From positions 124,001 to 188,000 of the forward strand of contig NZ_RJJQ01000001.1 of NCBI RefSeq assembly GCF_003724155.1: a stretch of 64,000 nt of DNA, read 5' to 3'. Position 1 is the first letter of the stretch. Each line of letters opens with the position of its first letter. A model generated the notes under the pieces. It searched no databases and was not told the DNA's origin. It worked only from the letters and a program-made list of their open reading frames with translations. This document shows positions 58,110-64,000 of this stretch, piece after piece. Both the position numbers and the translations under genes were made by a program. Source of the stretch: Flexivirga caeni (GTDB taxonomy: Bacteria; Actinomycetota; Actinomycetes; Actinomycetales; Dermatophilaceae).

Positions 58110-58877
58110 TCATCGAAGATCGGCGAGAAACCTCGCCGTCGCGTCGATAACAGCAGTGAAGTTGTCCCCATTCGACGTGCCCGGGTAGTGAAAAGCATGA
58201 CGAGCGCTTTCATATTCGAGCAATTCGCATCGGTTGCCCACGGCGATCATCGCGTCGCGAAACCGGCGCACCCACGCGATCGGCTCCACCTCGTCCGCAG
58301 TTCCGTGCTGGATCAACACCGCAGGTCCACCTGAGCGCACCCGCTCCATGAGCGAATACCGCAAGAGCGACCCTGGCCCGGTTCCGATGCGTGCCTCGAG
58401 CGATCGTTGGGTCGCCTGGTCGTGCGCGGCCAGATCCAGCCCAGCTGGATTGAGCGCGATCACCGCGTTCATACGGTGTCGAGCGCTCAGCTCGCCGCGG
58501 CCCTGCTGTGGCATCGCCGACACCAGGGCCAAGTGCGCGCCTGCGGAACTGCCGCCGATGGCCAGCCGATCCGTCGGCAACCCGTGCGCAGCCGCCATTG
58601 CCATGAACCTGGCGATGGCAGCATTCACGTCGCTGAGGCAGTCATCAATGCTCTGCGCTCCCTGGCCCAGCAAGCGGTACGCAGCCGATGCAGCAAAGAT
58701 TCCGCGTTCTGCCAGCGCTTCGCAATGCGGGGCCATATCTTGCGGTGTTCCTGCGCTCAACGCCCCACCGTGCAGCAGAAGTACGCCGGACCCTGGCTCG
58801 ATGCAGCGGACCGGCTCGTACAGCAGCATGTGCAATTCCGGGCCGCCGACATACGCGGGGTAACGATCGACGAGCAC
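58110..58877 (-). CDS. Alpha/beta hydrolase, HSL-like esterase
   Basis: A 255-residue family IV type esterase. The oxyanion motif is LLLHGGALS, the nucleophile Ser lies in IGGSSAGAHLALVSA, the acid in IQHGTADEVEP and the His in SARHAFHYPG. It hydrolyses a small ester or amide of unknown structure. GTG 58877 has AGGAAAG six bases upstream, overlapping the stop of the P-loop gene, so the two form an operon. Base composition is slightly less GC than the surroundings. Confidence 0.85.
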   Translation of the reverse strand: MLVDRYPAYVGGPELHMLLYEPVRCIEPGSGVLLLHGGALSAGTPQDMAPHCEALAERGIFAASAAYRLLGQGAQSIDDCLSDVNAAIARFMAMAAAHGLPTDRLAIGGSSAGAHLALVSAMPQQGRGELSARHRMNAVIALNPAGLDLAAHDQATQRSLEARIGTGPGSLLRYSLMERVRSGGPAVLIQHGTADEVEPIAWVRRFRDAMIAVGNRCELLEYESARHAFHYPGTSNGDNFTAVIDATARFLADLR

Positions 58878-58889
58878 GCGACTTTCCTA

Positions 58890-59594
58890 TCAGGTCGTCG
58901 GTCGTTTCTCGTGACTGTCGGCCCGCACACCGAACTGCCGACCGAGCCGGTCGATGATCCGCTCGGCTGAACACGCACCGTCGACAGTCATGATCGGCAG
59001 ACCGAGATCGTGCGCTTGCTCGGTGACCTCGGCATCCCAGAGGGCGTCGCGCTCCAACCGGGTCCGGATGACATCGGCCGGGTCCAGGTCACCCCAGTTG
59101 GCTCGTGCCCTGCGCGGGTCGGCGTACCGCCGTCGCAGCGCTGCGCGACGGAACTGGGGGGTGGGGACCAGAAAAACCGCCTGCTCCGGACGCTCCAGAA
59201 GCGGGGCCAGATCCCGCGGGAGTATGCCGAAGTAGTCGACGACAACGGGCCGTTCGGCGGGCCGGGCGAGCAGGTCCTCGACGAGGAACCCGACGGTCTC
59301 GCCGCTGCGTCCGGGCATCGCCTCGAACGCCTGTTTCCCGGTGCGGCCGCGCCAGTTGTCACCCGGACGCTGGTCTCGGAGCGCGAAGAACCTCGGCTGC
59401 CGGTGCGGGACGGCACGGGCGATCCACTGCTGTTCCGCACGGTCACCCGAATACAGCTCGACCCCGAACTCACGCACCAAACCGGCAGCCACCGTCGACT
59501 TTCCGGATGCGGTGCCACCGGCGATCCAGCGCACATGGCGCAGCCGATGCGTGAGCGATGTGCCGCTCTCCTGTGCAGGATGTGTCGTCGCCAT
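58890..59594 (-). CDS. P-loop nucleotide kinase-like protein
   Basis: A 234-residue protein with Walker A IAGGTASGKSTVAAGLV near the N-terminus, a Walker-B-like PVVVDYFGILPRDL, and arginine-rich lid candidates (FRRAALRRRYADPRRARANW). It resembles small-molecule kinases or the cytidylate/AAA_33 kinases; the substrate is unknown. ATG 59594 is taken; a TTG ten codons upstream is less likely. It is followed 12 bp later by the esterase. Confidence 0.7.
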   Translation of the reverse strand: MATTHPAQESGTSLTHRLRHVRWIAGGTASGKSTVAAGLVREFGVELYSGDRAEQQWIARAVPHRQPRFFALRDQRPGDNWRGRTGKQAFEAMPGRSGETVGFLVEDLLARPAERPVVVDYFGILPRDLAPLLERPEQAVFLVPTPQFRRAALRRRYADPRRARANWGDLDPADVIRTRLERDALWDAEVTEQAHDLGLPIMTVDGACSAERIIDRLGRQFGVRADSHEKRPTT

Positions 59595-59707
59595 ACGCTC
59601 AATGATCCTGAGCCACGCCACCAAATTGCAGCCTTGTCTTCGCTCGGCCGCAGCCGCATGCTGGGAGAAGAGGGCGACCGCAGAACGCCCGGGGTCATCG
59701 GGGGCAG

Positions 59708-60010
59708 TTATCCAGCCACCTCGGCACCCTCGACCACGACGACCTCGCCGTCGGCAGCCTGCTGCCGTATGGCGCGGGCCGCTTGATACTCGGCGCTGCG
59801 ATAACAGTCCATCGCCGCCTGGTAACTCGGGAACTCAATCACCACGTTGCGCGGCCGCGTCTCGCCCTCGCTGATCTCGAACCGGCCGCCGCGCACCAGC
59901 GGTGTACCACCAAACGCCGTGTAGACCGGATTGGCCGCCGCGACATACCTCGCGTATCCGTCGGCGTCGTGCACCGTGATGCGCGCGATCCAATAACCCT
60001 TGGCAGTCAT
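59708..60010 (-). CDS. DUF1330 domain protein
   Basis: A 100-residue dimeric alpha/beta-barrel-like protein. KGYWIARITVHDADGYARYV at the start, VRGGRFEISEGETRPRNVVI in the middle and FPSYQAAMDCYRSAEYQAAR are diagnostic for DUF1330. Biochemical function unknown. ATG 60010 has GAGAGGGA six bases before it; ATG 60049, which overlaps the lipid-kinase stop, is an alternative that would add 13 residues. Confidence 0.88.
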   Translation of the reverse strand: MTAKGYWIARITVHDADGYARYVAAANPVYTAFGGTPLVRGGRFEISEGETRPRNVVIEFPSYQAAMDCYRSAEYQAARAIRQQAADGEVVVVEGAEVAG

Positions 60011-60041
60011 GGCAATTCCCTCTCCGGCGAGACGATTGTGC

Positions 60042-60923
60042 TCAGCCATTCAACAGCAGTCGCAGCGCACCGGGCAGCACCTGGGCGGTGACCGGCGTGG
60101 GTGCGAGCGGCTCCCCATCGGCATACGCCTCGACGCCGTCGGCCGCGATGCGCACCACCGCCCCCCGGGCGACGGTGACCTCCGGATTCTGCAGGTGCGT
60201 CCCGCGGTAGAGCTGCGGCAGGGCGCGCACGAATTTCAGCCGGTTGCCGACACCGACCATCACCACGTCCAGCAGCCCGTCGTGCACCTCGGCCTCGGGC
60301 GCAATGTGCATGCCCTTGCCGTAGAAGCCGGAATTGGCTGCGATCGCGGTGAATCCGCGATATTCGAAGACCTGCCCGTCCACCTCCACCCGGTAGTCGC
60401 GCGGGGTGAACCGCAACAGCCCGCGCAGCGACGCGAGCTGATATTGCAGGCCCGACGGCAACCGGCTGGAGCGGGCATTGACCAGTTCGGAGACCAGCGA
60501 GTCGACCCCGGCATACACGCTGCCGACCACGACCCGGCCGGCAACCTCGATCGCGTCGACCGGGGTTTCGACTCCACCGAGCGCCAACCGCGTTGCGTCA
60601 TGGATGTTTTCGGGTATGGCGAGCTGCCGCGCAAAGTCGTTGCCACGCCCGCTGGGCACGATCGCCGCCGTCACGTCATACCGGTGCAGCGGCCCTGCCA
60701 TGGTGCTGACCATCCCGTCGCCGCCCACCACCACACAGGTCTCGCCGGCCGCCGCGGTGTCCTTCACCAGGCCGTCCGCGGCGTCGATGCCGGGCGAGAA
60801 CGTGATCCGCACCGCCGCACCCGCGTCACCCAGGTCGGCGGCCACGTCGCACGCGACGTGCACGGCCCGGCCGCCACCGGACAGCGGATTGGCGATCACG
60901 TGGAACGACTGCGTATTACTCAT
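60042..60923 (-). CDS. Diacylglycerol kinase-family lipid kinase
   Basis: A 293-residue DagK/YegS-type kinase. It has VIANPLSGGGRAVHVA, the catalytic GGDGMVSTMAG (67-77) and SGRGNDFARQL, then GFYGKGMHIAPEAEVHDGLL in the C-terminal domain. It phosphorylates diacylglycerol or a related lipid; Rv2252 is the mycobacterial homologue in the same gene neighbourhood. ATG 60923 has GGAG five bases upstream. Confidence 0.92.
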   Translation of the reverse strand: MSNTQSFHVIANPLSGGGRAVHVACDVAADLGDAGAAVRITFSPGIDAADGLVKDTAAAGETCVVVGGDGMVSTMAGPLHRYDVTAAIVPSGRGNDFARQLAIPENIHDATRLALGGVETPVDAIEVAGRVVVGSVYAGVDSLVSELVNARSSRLPSGLQYQLASLRGLLRFTPRDYRVEVDGQVFEYRGFTAIAANSGFYGKGMHIAPEAEVHDGLLDVVMVGVGNRLKFVRALPQLYRGTHLQNPEVTVARGAVVRIAADGVEAYADGEPLAPTPVTAQVLPGALRLLLNG

Positions 60924-60952
60924 CAAGACTCCGGAAATCAGAGGATCGAGGC

Positions 60953-60998
60953 CCCCACGAAGTATCGGAGGAGCGCAGCGGGGGAGAACTTCGTGGGG
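60953..60998. repeat. Hairpin repeat, intergenic copy
   Basis: Perfect 11-bp arms CCCCACGAAGT (60953-60963) and ACTTCGTGGGG (60988-60998) around a 24-base loop TATCGGAGGAGCGCAGCGGG plus GGAG. The loop matches the element at 55894 and the arms match the copy inside nuoE. It sits between the flavoprotein and lipid kinase genes and may act as an attenuator. Confidence 0.8.
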
Positions 60999-61001
60999 TG
61001 A

Positions 61002-62576
61002 TCATGGGATAAGCACTCCCGGGTTGAGGATGCCCTCAGGATCCAGCGCCTGCTTGACCGCGCGCAAGGCCGCCACGCCGGGCGCACCGATCTCGTCGGC
61101 GAGCCACGGCTTGTGGTCGCGCCCGACGGCGTGGTGGTGGGTGATCGTGCCGCCGGACGCCTCGATCGCGTCGCTCGCCGCCCGCTTGATCGGCGCCCAC
61201 TGCGCGGCACCGTCGTCCGCCTCGCGCATCGCCACGGTGAAGTAGAGCGACGCGCCCGCCCGGTAGACGTGCGAGATGTGGCACAGGATCACCGGGTCGA
61301 ACCCTTGCTCCCCCGCGGCAGCACCGATAGCCGCCTTCACCTCGGTGTAGAGATGCTGCAGGTTGCTCCAACCCGTCGCTGTCTCAAGGGTTTCCACCAG
61401 CACGCCTTCGTCCAGCAACGCGTCGCGGAGGTATGGCGCAGCGAAGCGCCCCTCGGCCCACGCGGCGCCGCGCTGCTCGCCCGCTCGCTCGCCGCCCAGC
61501 TCCCCAAGCGCTTCGTGCACCTCGGCGCGCAGCCGCGCGACCCGTGCAGCCGTCCCCTCGAAGCCGCACACCATCTGCACCCCGCCCGCGTCGGAGAGCC
61601 CGATGGCGGCCGGGTCGCTGAGATTGATCGCGGTCTCCGTCTCGTCCGACAACCGCAGCACCGTCGGGTTGAGGTCGTCCTGCACCAGCCGGCGCATTGC
61701 CGTCGCCCCGTCCGCGAACGACGCCCAGCGCCACGTCTCATAGACCTTCTCCGCAGGCGCCGGGCGCACCATCACGGTCACGTCGGTGATGACGCCGAAC
61801 GTGCCCTCCGAGCCCAGCACCAGCTGCCGCAGGTCGGGTCCTGCCGCCGTGGCCGGTGCCCGCCCGAGCGTCCACAGGCCTCGCGCCGTTGCCACGGTCA
61901 GCGAGATCACCAGCGAGTCGAATCTGCCATATCCCGAGGAGGATTGACCACTGGACCGAGTCGCGGCGAAGCCGCCGATGCTGGCGAACTCGAACGACTG
62001 CGGGAAGTGCCCCAGCGTGTAACCGCGCTCACCCAGCAGGGCTTCCGCCGCCGGGCCGAGCAGCCCAGCCTGCAGGGTCGCGGTCAGCGATTCCTCGTCC
62101 AGCGCAACCATCCGGTCCAGCCGGCGCAGGTCAAGGCTGACCACACCGCGCAGGTCACCGCGATCCGCGACGAGACCGCCGACGACCGAGGTCCCACCGC
62201 CATAGGGCACCACGGCGATCGCATGCTCGGCGCACACCCGCAACACCGCAACGACCTCATCGGCACTGCCCGGTCGCACCACCACGTCCGGGGCGTCGGA
62301 GAAGTCACCGGCGCGGGCCGCGAGCAGGTCGGGAGTCGACTTTCCGCGCGTGTGGTGGATGCGATCCGCGTCGTCACCGCCGACGTGCGCGGCGCCCACC
62401 ACGGCGCGCAGCGCGGCCACGTGCTCCGTGGCAAGGCCCGCCACCGGCACCCGCACGTCCCTGAGGTCCACCGCGGGCTGCGGCTGAATCTCCCCGAACG
62501 CCAACGTCATTAGCTCGGCCGCGCTGTCCGGCAACGTCGTCGTATGGCGGGGGTCTCCCCATCGTGACCAGTGCAT
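61002..62576 (-). CDS. FAD-binding oxidase of the alkyl-dihydroxyacetonephosphate synthase type
   Basis: A 524-residue flavoprotein. MHWSRWGDPRHTTTLP is the typical start. The PCMH domain has AVVPYGGGTSVVGGLVADRG and GYTLGHFPQSFEFASIGGFA, then LVLGSEGTFGVITDVTVMVR. The C-terminal active site TITHHHAVGRDHKPWL carries the HHH motif of AGPS, the ether-lipid enzyme. Rv2251 is the mycobacterial homologue. With a lipid kinase downstream and a G3P dehydrogenase across the divergent promoter, a glycerol-lipid role is likely. GGGAG precedes ATG 62576. Confidence 0.88.
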   Translation of the reverse strand: MHWSRWGDPRHTTTLPDSAAELMTLAFGEIQPQPAVDLRDVRVPVAGLATEHVAALRAVVGAAHVGGDDADRIHHTRGKSTPDLLAARAGDFSDAPDVVVRPGSADEVVAVLRVCAEHAIAVVPYGGGTSVVGGLVADRGDLRGVVSLDLRRLDRMVALDEESLTATLQAGLLGPAAEALLGERGYTLGHFPQSFEFASIGGFAATRSSGQSSSGYGRFDSLVISLTVATARGLWTLGRAPATAAGPDLRQLVLGSEGTFGVITDVTVMVRPAPAEKVYETWRWASFADGATAMRRLVQDDLNPTVLRLSDETETAINLSDPAAIGLSDAGGVQMVCGFEGTAARVARLRAEVHEALGELGGERAGEQRGAAWAEGRFAAPYLRDALLDEGVLVETLETATGWSNLQHLYTEVKAAIGAAAGEQGFDPVILCHISHVYRAGASLYFTVAMREADDGAAQWAPIKRAASDAIEASGGTITHHHAVGRDHKPWLADEIGAPGVAALRAVKQALDPEGILNPGVLIP

Positions 62577-62624
62577 TGCGTGCTCCCAGATCGCTCCGCG
62601 ACACTCGTCGCCGCGGACTCAAGA

Positions 62625-62659
62625 TGTTACAGTGTTACAGATGAACGCACTTCGTAACA
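62625..62659. promoter_or_regulatory. Candidate autoregulatory operator at the TetR start
   Basis: Direct repeat TGTTACAG twice at 62625-62640, immediately before ATG 62641. The second TGTTAC also pairs with GTAACA at 62654-62659. TACAGT (62628-62633) would be a -10 for a leaderless TetR mRNA. It lies in the 64-bp divergent gap to the flavoprotein gene. Confidence 0.5.
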
Positions 62660-63225
62660 AGACTGCGATCGAGGACGACCGCCTGCTGACCGCTGCGCGC
62701 GACTGCCTCCTCGCGGTCGGCTGGCGGCGCACGACGATGACCGATGTCGCCCGCCGCGCCGGAGTGTCGCGCATGTCGGTCTACCGGCGCTGGCCGGACA
62801 TGTCGGCGCTCATCGGCGACCTGATGACCCGCGAGTGGTCGACTCTCGGCACCCGCCTGGCGCAGGATCACATCGGCCTCGACGCCGCTGGCATCGCGCA
62901 CGCGGTGGGCGCGGTCGCCGCCGAGATCCGCCGTGGCGAGCTCTTCGGCAAGATCGTCGACGTCGATCCGGAGCTGCTGATCCCCTACCTGCTGGTGCGG
63001 CGTGGCCGCACCCAGGACGCCATGTTGGAGTCGATCGTCGCTGCGATCCGTGCGGGGCAGGACGCCGGCACGGTGCGAACCGGCAACGCCGTGCTGCTCG
63101 CCCGGTCGGTGCTGCTGCTGGCGATCGGTTTCGTCTTCTCCACACCGACGATGGTCGATGAATCCATCGACGACTCAGCACTTTTCAGCGAACTTGTGAC
63201 AGCGGTCGAAAGGTACCTGTCGTGA
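62641..63225 (+). CDS. TetR family transcriptional regulator of the glycerolipid block
   Basis: A 194-residue regulator with HTH MTDVARRAGVSRMSVYRRWP (about residues 33-52) and an all-helical C-terminal domain. Its position between a divergent AGPS-like flavoprotein and a downstream glpD matches Rv2250c in M. tuberculosis. ATG 62641 has no Shine-Dalgarno but directly follows an 8-bp direct repeat, suggesting leaderless, self-repressed expression. ATG 62632 is an alternative start. Its stop overlaps the glpD start (GTGA). Confidence 0.92.
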   Translation: MNALRNKTAIEDDRLLTAARDCLLAVGWRRTTMTDVARRAGVSRMSVYRRWPDMSALIGDLMTREWSTLGTRLAQDHIGLDAAGIAHAVGAVAAEIRRGELFGKIVDVDPELLIPYLLVRRGRTQDAMLESIVAAIRAGQDAGTVRTGNAVLLARSVLLLAIGFVFSTPTMVDESIDDSALFSELVTAVERYLS

Positions 63226-64000
63226 CCGGATCCGCCTCCCTCAACGCCGCCCGCCGCCGCCGTGAGCTCGACGACGTCGCCTCCGGGCAGGTCGCCGATC
63301 TGCTCGTCATCGGCCTGGGCGCCACGGGTGCGGGAGCCGCACTGGATGCAGCCACCCGCGGCCTCGACGTCGTGGCGATCGACGCACACGACCTGGCGTT
63401 CGGCACCTCCCGCTGGAGTTCGAAGCTTGCGCACGGTGGGTTGCGCTACCTCGCGTCCGGCAAGGTCGGCATCGCCCACGAGAGCGCGGTCGAACGGGGC
63501 ATCCTGATGACCCGCACCGCACCCCACCTCACCCGGACGACACCGTGGCTGGTGCCCCACTTCGGCCGCGGTGGTCGTCGCGAAAACGCCGTCACCATGG
63601 CCGGATTCGTCGCGGGCGACCTGTTGCGGCGTGCTACTCGCACACCTACTTCCGTGCTGCCCCGTCCCCGACGCTTGCGGCCCGCCGAAGCCCTGACACT
63701 CGCTCCCGGCATCCGCGAGGACGGCCTGATCGGCGCCAGTCTCGGCTGGGACGGCCAGCTGGCCGACGATGCGCGGCTCGTGGTGGCGATCGCCCGGACT
63801 GCGGCGCTGCACGGCGCCGCGGTGCTGACCCGCCTCCGGGCGCTCGAGGTCACCGCGGACGGCGCACGAGCCCGCGACGAACTGACCGGCGACGTGATCG
63901 AGATCAAGGCCCGCGCTGTGCTCAATGCGACTGGCGTCTGGGCAGATCGGCTGGCTCCCGACATCCGGCTGCGACCTTCCCGTGGGACACATCTGGTAGT
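63222..64000 (+). CDS. glpD: Glycerol-3-phosphate dehydrogenase (FAD), 5' part
   Basis: The first 259 residues, cut by the window edge. FAD motif LLVIGLGATGAGAALDAATRG is at about 28-48, followed by FGTSRWSSKLAHGGLRYLAS, a GlpD signature, and NATGVWADRL near the end. The enzyme oxidises sn-glycerol 3-phosphate to DHAP, donating electrons to menaquinone. GTG 63222 overlaps the TetR stop (GTGA) with AAAGG upstream, so regulator and enzyme are coupled. The homologue in the syntenic mycobacterial block is glpD1 (Rv2249c). Confidence 0.93.
   Translation, partial: MTGSASLNAARRRRELDDVASGQVADLLVIGLGATGAGAALDAATRGLDVVAIDAHDLAFGTSRWSSKLAHGGLRYLASGKVGIAHESAVERGILMTRTAPHLTRTTPWLVPHFGRGGRRENAVTMAGFVAGDLLRRATRTPTSVLPRPRRLRPAEALTLAPGIREDGLIGASLGWDGQLADDARLVVAIARTAALHGAAVLTRLRALEVTADGARARDELTGDVIEIKARAVLNATGVWADRLAPDIRLRPSRGTHLV

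Overview
This is high-GC DNA (about 70% by eye) from an actinobacterium. Supporting signs are Lsr2, Ku with a lysine-rich tail, stand-alone LigD domains, MenJ-type menaquinone reductase, a fused Wzz/BY-kinase, many GTG/TTG starts and 4-bp ATGA/GTGA gene overlaps. Two gene blocks match M. tuberculosis synteny (menG/menJ/polyprenyl synthase, and the glpD/TetR/flavoprotein/lipid-kinase block known as Rv2249c-Rv2252). The overall look is Micrococcales (Dermacoccaceae or Intrasporangiaceae-like), but this is inference from gene content. I saw no tRNA, rRNA, CRISPR array, insertion sequence or prophage.

Layout. 1-3403: tail of a probable mutY, gluconate kinase, and a three-gene ABC-2 exporter. 3481-9137: GT-C membrane protein, two acetyltransferases (one ArgA-like), and clpC. 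9349-19413: an exopolysaccharide region (HprK-like/PqqD fusion, tyrosine phosphatase, BY-kinase, processive GT2, UDP-GlcNAc 2-epimerase) interrupted by an NHEJ set (ku, ligD ligase, ligD polymerase) and lsr2. 19547-23419: alkylation repair (ogt, adaA-alkA fusion), panC and a Rossmann/DUF2520 gene. 23545-30628: MidA-like methyltransferase, two tandem paralogous membrane proteins, a CGNR regulator divergent from an EamA exporter, a lone extra nuoD and a SIS protein. 30859-35112: acyl-CoA dehydrogenase, then a TetR / amino-acid aldolase / sugar-lactone oxidase operon.

35176-55866 is a respiratory super-region. A complete 14-subunit complex I operon (nuoA-N, minus strand, nearly every junction overlapping) is preceded by menG and menJ and followed by a long-chain polyprenyl diphosphate synthase. 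A menaquinone-type isochorismate synthase is divergent at the upstream end. The region therefore encodes parts of menaquinone synthesis together with the enzyme that reduces it.

55867-64000: a repeat-rich gap and a frameshifted DUF222/HNH (13E12-family) gene, an esterase and P-loop kinase pair, a DUF1330 protein, a lipid kinase, an alkyl-DHAP-synthase-like flavoprotein, a TetR regulator, and the start of a glycerol-3-phosphate dehydrogenase cut by the window edge.

The most unusual content is non-coding. A family of 33-bp imperfect palindromes forms arrays with an exact 52-bp period at three intergenic loci, plus one solo copy. A second hairpin repeat family has a copy inside the N-terminal codons of nuoE. 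GTAC is scarce and its C-to-T derivative GTATG/CATAC is common. Several strong dyads sit in promoter regions.
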